Source: an uncultured Gammaproteobacteria bacterium
Lineage (GTDB): Bacteria; Pseudomonadota; Gammaproteobacteria; SZUA-229
DNA: 47,713 nt
Direction: 5' to 3'
NCBI GenBank assembly: GCA_937998645.1
Contig: CALLCZ010000136.1
Coordinates: 1 to 47,713 of the forward strand
Shown piece by piece: positions 14,857 through 22,300 of this stretch. How positions within the stretch are numbered: position 1 is the stretch's first letter; the number at the start of each line of letters is the position of its first letter. The notes below the pieces were generated by a model. It searched no databases. It saw only the letters and a program-made list of their open reading frames with translations, and was not told where the DNA came from. A program made the position numbers and the translations under genes.

Positions 14857-16800
14857 ATGTTTGAGCTAATGGAAATACCTGGCTACGAAATCAAAGGAGT
14901 AATCGGTAAAGGCGGCATGGCACGTGTTTACCTTGCTCTTCATAAAGCCTTGAATAGAAAAGTGGCAATAAAAGTCATGAATCGGCAGGATGGGGTTGAT
15001 TTTGATGTCAACGACAGGTTTTTACGGGAAGCACGTATTGTTGCTAATCTCAACCATCCAAATATCGTAACAATTCATGACGTCGGCGAACATGATGGTC
15101 ACAACTACCTTGTTATGGAGCTCTTGCCTAGTGGCGAAACTTTAAAAGATAAAATTAAAGCAGGTGTCGACAGCCAGTATGCGTTATCGATTGTCAGGCA
15201 GGTAGCTACAGCCCTTAAAGTCGCACACGAGAAAAATATTGTTCATCGTGATATTAAACCCGACAACATCATGTTTCGAGCAGATGGTTCTGTCGTACTC
15301 ATGGACTTTGGCATTGCGCGCTCTGTAGATTCGGCGGCCACTCAAATGACTCAGGCGGGCTTGATCATTGGTACTCCACAGTACATAAGCCCGGAACAAG
15401 CTCAAGGCAAAAATATTGGTCCTTATTCAGATATCTACAGCCTGGGTGTAGTTTTCTATGAAATGTTGATGGGCAAAGTGCCTTACACTGCAGATACACC
15501 TATCGCCCTGGTGTTAAAACATATCTCTGAACCTGTTCCTGATTTAACCGGAGACGTCGCTGTCTATCAGCCATTGCTTGATCGCATGATGGCAAAAGGA
15601 CGTGAACAGCGTTATTCAAATTGTGATGATATTATTGCAGATATCGATTGTTTAGGAGCAGGAAAACCTGCGGTCCATGCAACGGAAATATTCAGTACGG
15701 CTGCTGTTGATAAAGCTAAATCGGCTGCTGAAACCATGAGTATTGTTGCAGACATCGATCGTGCAGGAGAGCAGTCCGCCCTTCAGGAGGCAGAAATCTT
15801 AAGCACAGCTGCCAGTGCCGGAGCAGGGACGGCTGAGATCCAGGCAACAGAAATATTCAATACTGCCGCCAGTATCGGAGCAGGGAAGCCTTCAGTCCAT
15901 GCAGTGAAGCAACTAAATTCGGCAACTGTTGATAAAGGCAGAGAGAAAGTAGTAAAGCTGGCTGTGAAAAAGAAAACTCATCCAGTAAGTCAATCAAAAG
16001 CAAGTGGAACAAAAATTAACTCACTGTTATGGATTACACTGGGATTGTTGATAGCAGGTGGTGTTTATATATTTGTTGATGTTGATATGGGAAAGTTAAA
16101 GACACTGGTTGGGCTTGATGCCGGGCCGGTCTACTCCAGGGTGGGAAGATTAATTTCGATACCCGATGGTTCTTTTAAAATGGGTAATAGTAGCGGCGAT
16201 CCTGCTGAAAATCCTGTACACAATGTCCGCATTAATGGTTTCAGGCTAGGTGAAACCGAAGTTACACAAAAACAGTGGCAGCTGGTGATGGGTAGTAATA
16301 CATCCTATTTTAAAGGTTGTGATGACTGCCCGGTAGACAGTGTTAGCTGGAATGATGTTCAAAGCTTCTTGAAAAAATTAAATAAACAAACCGGTTTGCG
16401 CTTCAGGTTGCCTAGTGAAGCCGAATGGGAATATGCTTGCCGCAGTGGAGGCAAGGATGAAAAATATTGTGGTGGCGACGATGAAGGAAAGTTGGCCTGG
16501 TACGGGGATAACAGCAATGAAAAAACACATTCAGTGGCGCAAAAACAAGCCAATGGTTTAGGGCTTTATGATATGAGTGGCAATGTCTGGGAATGGACGC
16601 AGGATTGCTGGCACGATAGTTATAATGGTGCGCCGTCTAATGGTCAGGCATGGGGAACAGGTACTTGCGCGCAGAGCGTATTGCGCGGTGGTTCGTGGAT
16701 CGGAGTGGCAGGTGGTTTGAGTTCGACTGGTCGCTTTCGCTCTTCTGCTGATAAAGGTAACCGGAATTTCGGTTTTCGAGTGGCGCAGGATTTGAATTAA
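14857..16800 (+). CDS. Transmembrane Ser/Thr protein kinase fused to a formylglycine-enzyme-like domain
   Basis: The 647-residue protein starts with a Hanks-type kinase: IGKGGMARVYLA glycine loop at 16-27, catalytic-site Lys39 (VAIKV), HRDIKPDN with Asp132, DFG at 150-152 and GTPQYISPEQ. A 100-residue linker (267-370) repeats the motif ATEIF-x-TAA (ATEIFSTAA, AEILSTAA, ATEIFNTAA). A membrane helix follows at about 389-410. The C-terminal domain (427-645) is of the formylglycine-generating enzyme fold: GSFKMG, RLPSEAEWEYACR, GNVWEWTQDCW, LRGGSW, FGFRVA. The Cys pair used by true formylglycine enzymes is absent (LSSTGRFRSS), so this part is probably a periplasmic ligand-binding module. The likely role is signal transduction across the inner membrane. 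The ATG at 14869 is an alternative start. Confidence 0.9.
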   Translation: MFELMEIPGYEIKGVIGKGGMARVYLALHKALNRKVAIKVMNRQDGVDFDVNDRFLREARIVANLNHPNIVTIHDVGEHDGHNYLVMELLPSGETLKDKIKAGVDSQYALSIVRQVATALKVAHEKNIVHRDIKPDNIMFRADGSVVLMDFGIARSVDSAATQMTQAGLIIGTPQYISPEQAQGKNIGPYSDIYSLGVVFYEMLMGKVPYTADTPIALVLKHISEPVPDLTGDVAVYQPLLDRMMAKGREQRYSNCDDIIADIDCLGAGKPAVHATEIFSTAAVDKAKSAAETMSIVADIDRAGEQSALQEAEILSTAASAGAGTAEIQATEIFNTAASIGAGKPSVHAVKQLNSATVDKGREKVVKLAVKKKTHPVSQSKASGTKINSLLWITLGLLIAGGVYIFVDVDMGKLKTLVGLDAGPVYSRVGRLISIPDGSFKMGNSSGDPAENPVHNVRINGFRLGETEVTQKQWQLVMGSNTSYFKGCDDCPVDSVSWNDVQSFLKKLNKQTGLRFRLPSEAEWEYACRSGGKDEKYCGGDDEGKLAWYGDNSNEKTHSVAQKQANGLGLYDMSGNVWEWTQDCWHDSYNGAPSNGQAWGTGTCAQSVLRGGSWIGVAGGLSSTGRFRSSADKGNRNFGFRVAQDLN

Positions 16801-17089
16801 AGGGGTCAAACCCATTGCCGTCCCGCATATTGGTCATTTCATGGGAGAGGGAAGCCGGTAAAAGGAATAATAAACGGTGTCACGTCTATCATGTTTCATT
16901 TATCAGATATCTGCACAATAAAAGTCCTGAGCATATATAAATATCTCATATATTTCATCGCCCCTTTTATTCTTTGGCTGTAAATAAGTATACTGTCCCC
17001 GGAATTACTAATAATAGAGTTAATTGTTCCCTGGCCCGGTTTGCTCTGCGGTTTTATCTGTTCAATCATTTACTAAAGGTTATTTTATT
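16801..17089. other. Intergenic region with repeat fragments
   Basis: A short palindrome fragment (AAAGGGGTCAAACCC) starts directly at the kinase stop codon. A right half of family B (TAAGTATACTGTCCCC, 16985-17000) is joined to a right half of family A (TACTAATAATAGAGTTAATTG then TTCCCTGGCCCGG, 17006-17039). The join of two half-repeats suggests insertion of one into the other followed by loss. The NrfJ-like gene begins 50 bases later. Confidence 0.6.
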
Positions 17090-17830
17090 ATGTTACTTCG
17101 TACCGGTTTTTTAGTGGCACTGCTTGCCAGTTCTTCATTTGTCCAGCTCAATACAGGCATAATCAGTTTCGCCTATGCCAGTCAGAATAGTAGCGAAGAA
17201 ATACAGCAGCAGGCCCCAGGCAAGATTTACGGCAAGGTGACAGATGTACTGGAGGCTGCTGGTTACACCTATGCCGAAGTTGATACCGGTAAAGAGAAGG
17301 TCTGGGCTGCAGCGACAACCACACCGCTAAAAGTCGGTGACATGGTTGCTTTTACGACTGAAATGCGGATGCAGAACTTTCACAGCAGTGCGATGAATCG
17401 CGATTTCCCCATTATTTATTTTGTTAATCGCTTCATTATCGATGATGAAAGCCAGGCAAAAGCAAACACAACAATGGCTTCACCCCATGGCAACATCAAA
17501 TCTGCATCCGCAGCCGCAGCTATCAAAGGCATCAATAAAGCAGAGGGCGGCAACACCATCGCCGAAATCCATGCCGATAAACAAAAGTTTAACGGCAAAG
17601 CGATACGCGTGCGTGGTCAGGTTACCAAGTACAACGCGAATGTAATGGGCAGGAACTGGCTCCACATCAGAGACAGTAGTACCCTGGATGATCTGACAAT
17701 TACGACCTCTAACACATCAGCCATCGATGCGATTGTTGTTGTAGAAGGTAAACTAACGCTGGATAAGGATTTTGGTTATGGCTATGTTTATCCGCTAATT
17801 GTCGAAGATGCCAGCTTGATCAAGGAATAA
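17090..17830 (+). CDS. Exported protein: NrfJ-like domain plus OB-fold-like domain
   Basis: From the ATG at 17090 (AAAGG upstream), 246 residues. The signal peptide is MLLRTGFLVALLASSSF..YA. The first domain (about residues 48-110) reads GKVTDVLEAAGYTYAEVDTG, KEKVWAA, PLKVGDMVAFTTEMRMQNFH, and is nearly the same as the first domain of the protein at 37892. This style is seen in NrfJ-like periplasmic proteins. The second domain (about 160-244: GKAIRVRGQVTKYNANVMGR, NWLHIRDSS, VVVEGKLTLDKDFGYGYVYP) resembles small OB-fold periplasmic proteins. It may act in periplasmic redox or metal chemistry, but that is inference. A lipoprotein and a hemerythrin follow on the same strand. Confidence 0.7.
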   Translation: MLLRTGFLVALLASSSFVQLNTGIISFAYASQNSSEEIQQQAPGKIYGKVTDVLEAAGYTYAEVDTGKEKVWAAATTTPLKVGDMVAFTTEMRMQNFHSSAMNRDFPIIYFVNRFIIDDESQAKANTTMASPHGNIKSASAAAAIKGINKAEGGNTIAEIHADKQKFNGKAIRVRGQVTKYNANVMGRNWLHIRDSSTLDDLTITTSNTSAIDAIVVVEGKLTLDKDFGYGYVYPLIVEDASLIKE

Positions 17831-17910
17831 GTATTTAACGCGCACTACAGCAATAAATGTGCGCGGATGTGTTTGCATCCTGGCCCGTTAATCAATGTGA
17901 GATTTTGTCG

Positions 17911-18228
17911 ATGAAAGTGAGTGGTTTTGCATTATCCATTGTCATTTCAGGATTGGCTGCCTGCACCTGGGTTGAGCCAACCAGGGAGGGGAATGAAGTC
18001 ATTGTTGTGGAGGCGTCCAGTGTCGAAGCATGTAAAAAGCTCGGGACGACAACAACATCCGTTAAACACAAGGTAGGTATTATAACGAGAAGTGATGAAA
18101 AGGTGACTGAAGAGCTCACGATACTGGCAAAGAACAAGGCTGCCGAGATGGGTGGTGACTCGATTGTTGCACAGGGCGAAGCCGTTGAAGGTTCAATGAG
18201 TTTCGATATTTTCAAGTGCGGCGACTGA
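17911..18228 (+). CDS. Small lipoprotein, DUF4156-like
   Basis: A 105-residue protein from the ATG at 17911, with lipobox LAAC (Cys18) after MKVSGFALSIVISG. The mature part (CTWVEPTREGNEVIVV, SSVEACKKLGTTTTSVKHKV, AAEMGGDSIVAQGEA) fits the DUF4156 pattern of a C-x-x-L-G sequence followed by an A-x-x-x-G-G-D helix. It is probably outer membrane attached. Two Cys in the mature part (CKKLG and the final KCGD) could pair. It follows the NrfJ-like gene by 80 bases and may share its transcript. Confidence 0.7.
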   Translation: MKVSGFALSIVISGLAACTWVEPTREGNEVIVVEASSVEACKKLGTTTTSVKHKVGIITRSDEKVTEELTILAKNKAAEMGGDSIVAQGEAVEGSMSFDIFKCGD

Positions 18229-18323
18229 GAGTACAAAGAAGTCATGTCAGGATTTGTCCAGGCTGGTTTTGTTACTATGCGTACCCCTGATTAATCAAAA
18301 AAATTCTCGCCAGGAGAAATCGT

Positions 18324-18728
18324 GTGAAAAAAATAATTTGGGACGATTCATTGAGTGTCGATGGTGGTGAGATTGATGAAGATCACCGCAGGCTTGTAGA
18401 TCTGTTTAATATACTCAGCCGTTCTGTGGAAGAAGGTGATGCGACAGAATATATCGATGCTGTACTGGAAGAACTTATAAGTTGTACCATCTGGCACTTC
18501 AGGCATGAAGAACGCCTTATGCTGATGTATAAATACGATGGTATTGAGGCACACAAAGATGAGCACAATGACCTGATAGATAGCGTCAGGGAGTTACAGC
18601 AAAAGTTTCATACGGAGAACAAACTGCTCACTAATGAAGATATCGAGTACCTGGAGGACTGGTTAACCCAGCACATACTTGGACAGGATATGAGGCTTGG
18701 CTTTTATCTTATGGACGTAATGAAATAA
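18324..18728 (+). CDS. Bacteriohemerythrin
   Basis: A 134-residue cytoplasmic di-iron oxygen-binding protein. All ligands of the family are in place: H21, H58, E62, H77, H81, H117 and D122, in the usual W-D..H, H-x-x-x-E, H-x-x-x-H and H-x-x-x-x-D arrangement. The start codon is GTG at 18324, supported by CAGGAG eight bases upstream. Single-domain bacteriohemerythrins store, sense or deliver oxygen to oxygen-using enzymes. A repeat copy (AAAGAGGGCAGGACCCTTT, about 18752-18770) follows the gene. Confidence 0.9.
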   Translation: MKKIIWDDSLSVDGGEIDEDHRRLVDLFNILSRSVEEGDATEYIDAVLEELISCTIWHFRHEERLMLMYKYDGIEAHKDEHNDLIDSVRELQQKFHTENKLLTNEDIEYLEDWLTQHILGQDMRLGFYLMDVMK

Positions 18729-18815
18729 AAGGGAACAAAATTATCAATTAAAGAGGGCAGGACCCTTTACCCGGTCAATATAATACGAGGTCAAAATCAC
18801 TAAACCGTTACCAAT

Positions 18816-19487
18816 ATGAACTGGAAAACCGACTACCGCTCCTTCTACTACGAGAATACCCCAGAGCCATTAGATCTCTCTCTGCCTGCAGATGAAACTG
18901 CGTTGTTAAGTATCGATGTTCAGAACACTTACATGACACCTTCGGATGACCCGGTGGAACGGGCACGCTGGGCGCCTTTTTATCAGCGGATGCATGAAAT
19001 AGTCATCCCGAGAACTGCCAGGTTACAGAACAGCTTTCGGCAACATGGCATAGATGTACTGCATGCCCGTATTGCCTGCCTGCTGGAGAATGGAAAGGAT
19101 CGCTCACTGAGCCAGAAAAAGCCAGGCTGGAACTACCTGCTGTTGCCTAAGGATCGTGAGGATGCGCAGATCGTTGCGGAACTTGCACCGCGTGAAGGTG
19201 AGATCGTGGTCACCAAAACTACCGACAGTGCCCTCACCGGAACCAACCTGCGCCTGGTGCTTCACAACATGGGTATAAAAAATGTGGTACTTACCGGTAT
19301 ATTTACCGACCAGTGTATCTCATCGACGGTGCGCAGCCTGGCTGATGAAAGTTTCAATGTAATCCTGGTTGAGGATTGTTGTGCTGCAGGAACTGATGAG
19401 CTCCATCGAAAAGAGCTGGAGATACTTAATATGATCTACTGCCATGTCATCAGCAGTGGGGAACTGATGGCGATCATGGGCATATAA
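18816..19487 (+). CDS. Isochorismatase-family cysteine hydrolase
   Basis: A 223-residue cytoplasmic enzyme with the family triad: D34 (LLSIDVQNTY), K134 (VVTKTTDSAL) and C167 (GIFTDQCISSTVRSLAD). The GTNL, LTGIFTDQC and ILVEDCCAAGT segments are typical. Members hydrolyse isochorismate, nicotinamide, biuret, N-carbamoyl compounds and others; the substrate here cannot be assigned. ERARWAPFYQRM in the lid region resembles N-carbamoyl or biuret-like hydrolases only loosely. The next gene, a methyltransferase, is on the same strand 74 bases on. Confidence 0.85.
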   Translation: MNWKTDYRSFYYENTPEPLDLSLPADETALLSIDVQNTYMTPSDDPVERARWAPFYQRMHEIVIPRTARLQNSFRQHGIDVLHARIACLLENGKDRSLSQKKPGWNYLLLPKDREDAQIVAELAPREGEIVVTKTTDSALTGTNLRLVLHNMGIKNVVLTGIFTDQCISSTVRSLADESFNVILVEDCCAAGTDELHRKELEILNMIYCHVISSGELMAIMGI

Positions 19488-19561
19488 TTTAAGGGCTCAG
19501 ATACCTTTGCCAGGTCTGGTAATAATCCCTCGGCCATCTTACATTTATTATTTCACAAACC

Positions 19562-20146
19562 ATGAGCAAACAAGACCGAATCAAGTGGAATCAACGATAC
19601 GCTGAGGGTAGTTATCACAAAAATAATCCTGTGACATTAGTGGAAGACTGGCTACCGGGATTACCCGTGGGTCGAGCACTGGATGTGGCCTGTGGCGCCG
19701 GGCGCAACGCTATATTACTGGCGCAAGCTGGATATCATGTCGATGCGATCGATATTTCAAGCGAGGGTCTGAATCTGGCCAGAAAAGCAGCTGAGAATCA
19801 GGGTCTCAGCATTAACTGGATAGAGCAGGATCTTGATCAGCCTTACCAGTTCGACACGGAATATGATCTGATCATCGTGATGTGGTACGTCAATCCAGGG
19901 CTCATCTCCAGACTGTGTGACTGCCTGGCACCGGGAGGTTATCTTCTCTGCGAGGAACACCTGGTCACCGTCGAGGAGGTGATCGGGCCGACCAGTTCAG
20001 ACTACCGGGTAGCGCCGGGCGATTTACGTGAAACAGTATCAGGTGTTGATGTTTTATTGTACGAAGAATCGATTGAAGTGAACTCCGACGGTGAGCGAGT
20101 CGCGAGTGCACGTGTGGTTGTTAAAAACGGACGAGGTAGTAATTAG
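19562..20146 (+). CDS. Class I SAM-dependent methyltransferase
   Basis: A 194-residue protein of the TehB-like small methyltransferase group. Motif I is LDVACGAGRNAILLAQ (about residues 39-54), the acidic end of the next strand is VDAIDISSEG, and LDQPYQFDTEYDLIIVMWYV is motif IV. The length and the N-terminal RIKWNQRYAEG segment fit the TehB/YjhP-like group. Substrate unknown. The ATG at 19562 lacks a clear ribosome site. A short repeat palindrome (AAGGGCTCAGATACCTTT) lies between this gene and the hydrolase before it. Confidence 0.85.
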   Translation: MSKQDRIKWNQRYAEGSYHKNNPVTLVEDWLPGLPVGRALDVACGAGRNAILLAQAGYHVDAIDISSEGLNLARKAAENQGLSINWIEQDLDQPYQFDTEYDLIIVMWYVNPGLISRLCDCLAPGGYLLCEEHLVTVEEVIGPTSSDYRVAPGDLRETVSGVDVLLYEESIEVNSDGERVASARVVVKNGRGSN

Positions 20147-20152
20147 AAAAAC

Positions 20153-20240
20153 ACGGGACGTAGAGCAGTTGTTCCTGATATCAGGGAAGCTCTGAATTAA
20201 TCAGAGTTTCCCTGGAGTTAATTGCTTTCTGACACGGTTT
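20153..20240. terminator. Nested palindrome between convergent genes (family A copy with an inner hairpin)
   Basis: The outer parts GACGTAGAGCAGTTGTT and GAGTTAATTGCTTTCTGACA match family A arms. Inside sits a separate strong hairpin, CAGGGAAGCTCTGA (20182-20195) with TCAGAGTTTCCCTG (20201-20214), loop ATTAA. The repeat runs up to the stop codon of the hydrolase (20239-20241). It is probably a two-way terminator built from a mobile repeat. Confidence 0.65.
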
Positions 20241-21201
20241 ATTCAGGCCCGTTTAGACTGGCGCAATAGCTTCGCATGTCGCTGCCAGGGATCACGGGTT
20301 TCTCCTGTTCCAGTATCCATGTGGCGATATCCTCTAATACCAGTCCAGCCTGCAGATCGCGGGTAAGCATATGGTAACCCTGCTCGTAGATGACTGCCGA
20401 CAACCGGGTTGTCCCATTGTGCGAGAGCCTTTCAACTAATTCGCAGGTGGGCAGTGCGGGGATGATGTCATCATTTTTTCCATACAGTAGCAGAATGTTG
20501 CCGGGCACTATGTTCGACGCCAGCATGGCATTGTCCATCAGGTTGCTGATGCCGTATAGCACGTCGACGCGGGTGGACTTGATCACAAGGTCATCGCGCC
20601 CCAGTGCACGCAACATGACTTTGTTGTCCGAGGGCTGGAGATTCAGCCCTTCACCTGTCAGTTGTGTGTCAGGAATCGTATGGGCTGCGATCCACAGCGC
20701 GGCCCTCTGATAGAAGGGCATACTGGAACGTGCCCAGACTGCGGGAGCGACGAGCACAATGCCGTCAACATCGAGTGGTGCTGAGGCGAGAGACGTCAAC
20801 ACGACCGCACCGCCCATGCTCTCGCCCAGCAGGTACAACGGAACAGTGGCATATCGCTCTCGCAGCAACGCAGTCATGGTAACCAGGTCGGCGCTCAGGC
20901 GTTCACTGCCGTGCCATACGCCAACCCCGTCGGTATTGCCGAAACCGCGCTGGTCGTAAGCGATTACGGTGATTCCGTGGAGGGCTAAATACTGGCCGAG
21001 GTTGTCAAAGGCGAAGCTGTAGTCATTGAGTCCATGCAACGACAGCACCACAGCGTGTGTGTTCCCGTCCGCTTCCCAGCGAGACAGCGGCAGTCGATAG
21101 CCGTCCTCCATTTGTGCATAGGATTCCGCAAGTTCTGGCAAAGCGTATGCGTCCGGTGATGGTTGCACATACGGTTTGGCGCATGCCGCCAGAAGTGTCA
21201 T
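20239..21201 (-). CDS. Alpha/beta hydrolase, lysophospholipase-like, probably a lipoprotein
   Basis: A serine hydrolase of the monoacylglycerol lipase/lysophospholipase group: LSLHGLNDYSFAF oxyanion region, AYDQRGFGNTDG, nucleophile elbow G-E-S128-M-G-G, LLYGKNDDIIP carrying the likely catalytic Asp, and YEQGYHML carrying the His. The ATG at 21201 leaves only MTLLAAC before the lipid-type Cys, too short for a signal peptide. The same frame continues upstream without a stop and reads SSLICRCLPLTAMTLLAAC, an ideal lipoprotein signal, yet has no ATG, GTG or TTG there. The true start may be a rare codon (CTG) upstream. A decayed copy of the 3' end of a gene like this lies at 32142-32234. Confidence 0.82.
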   Translation of the reverse strand: MTLLAACAKPYVQPSPDAYALPELAESYAQMEDGYRLPLSRWEADGNTHAVVLSLHGLNDYSFAFDNLGQYLALHGITVIAYDQRGFGNTDGVGVWHGSERLSADLVTMTALLRERYATVPLYLLGESMGGAVVLTSLASAPLDVDGIVLVAPAVWARSSMPFYQRAALWIAAHTIPDTQLTGEGLNLQPSDNKVMLRALGRDDLVIKSTRVDVLYGISNLMDNAMLASNIVPGNILLLYGKNDDIIPALPTCELVERLSHNGTTRLSAVIYEQGYHMLTRDLQAGLVLEDIATWILEQEKPVIPGSDMRSYCASLNGPE

Positions 21202-21278
21202 AGCAGTCAGGGGCAGGCATCGGCAGATTAAACTGGAAAATGTGGACAGCTCTGTTTTTCTCTCGAGGCAATTAAAAA

Positions 21279-22274
21279 CTATTGCTCAATTTTAACAATG
21301 GTACGACCCCTGATCCGGCCTTTTAAGATGTCGGATGAGGCCTGCGGCAGATCATCAAAACCGATTTCGGTGGATAAGGATTCCAGTAAATCCTTGTCCA
21401 GATCGGTATCCAGCCGTTGCCATGCAGTCAGTCGTTTCTGCATGGGGCACATCACCGAATCAATACCATAGAGTGTGACACCGCGAAGAATAAAAGGCGC
21501 CACACTGGTGGGCAGATCCATTGATTCCGCCAGGCCGCAGGCGGCTACGGCGCCCCCTCTTTTGATCTGGCTCAGGACATTGGCCAGCGTATTGCCACCC
21601 GCGACATCGACAGCGCCGGCCCATAATTCCTTTGCTAGCGGCTTTGCTTTTTCGGCGTATGATTTTCGATCTATGACTTCACTGGCACCGAGTGATTTCA
21701 GAAAATCACTTTCCTGCATACGTCCCGTGGTGGCAGTTACCGGGTAACCCAGTTTGCTGAGTATTGAAACGGCAACACTGCCGACCCCACCTGCGGCGCC
21801 GGTAACCAGTATGTGACCATCAGCGGGGGTGATTCCATGCTGCTCCAGTGCCAGGATGCACAACATGGCGGTGTAACCGGCGGTGCCGATAGCCATCGCC
21901 TGGCGTGTGCTGATCGTGTCCGGCAACGGCACCAGCCAGTCGCTGTTCACACGGGCCAGACCTGCAAAGCCGCCCGAGTGAGATTCCCCCACGCCGAAAC
22001 CGTTTAACACCACGCGATCGCCCGGACTAAAACGATCGTTGGAAGATTCAACTACAGTGCCAGCAAAATCAATACCCGGAACAAGTGGATAGTGACGAAT
22101 TATCGGAGCGCTGTTGGTCATGGCGAGACCATCCTTGTAGTTGAGCGCGGAATATTCGATTTTGACAGTGACATCGCCATCCATCAGCTCATCTTCAGTC
22201 AGTTCGGTTTTCTCTATTGACTGGCCTTTATCAGTTTTTGTTGCGAGATAGGCAGGGAAACTGGTCATTAACAT
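21279..22274 (-). CDS. acuI: Acrylyl-CoA reductase (NADPH), AcuI/YhdH family
   Basis: A 331-residue medium-chain reductase of the zinc-free quinone oxidoreductase type. Family marks: SALNYKDGLAMT, PLVPGIDFAGTVVES, GDRVVLNGFGVGE, the nucleotide-binding VTGAAGGVGSVAVSILSKLG, and VAACGLAESMDLPTSVAPFI with ILRGVTLYGIDSV at the end, typical of AcuI/YhdH. It reduces acrylyl-CoA to propionyl-CoA. Here it follows prpD by 26 bases on the same strand, so it is the last gene of the propionate operon and would supply propionyl-CoA made from acrylate or 3-hydroxypropionate. ATG codons at 22274 and 22268 are both possible starts. Confidence 0.88.
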   Translation of the reverse strand: MLMTSFPAYLATKTDKGQSIEKTELTEDELMDGDVTVKIEYSALNYKDGLAMTNSAPIIRHYPLVPGIDFAGTVVESSNDRFSPGDRVVLNGFGVGESHSGGFAGLARVNSDWLVPLPDTISTRQAMAIGTAGYTAMLCILALEQHGITPADGHILVTGAAGGVGSVAVSILSKLGYPVTATTGRMQESDFLKSLGASEVIDRKSYAEKAKPLAKELWAGAVDVAGGNTLANVLSQIKRGGAVAACGLAESMDLPTSVAPFILRGVTLYGIDSVMCPMQKRLTAWQRLDTDLDKDLLESLSTEIGFDDLPQASSDILKGRIRGRTIVKIEQ

Positions 22275-22300
22275 GTACTCTGATTATAAGAATGTTTTGT

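Noticed and set aside
14857-16800. True formylglycine-generating enzyme or sulfatase activator
   Set aside because: The catalytic Cys motif is missing and no sulfatase gene is nearby.
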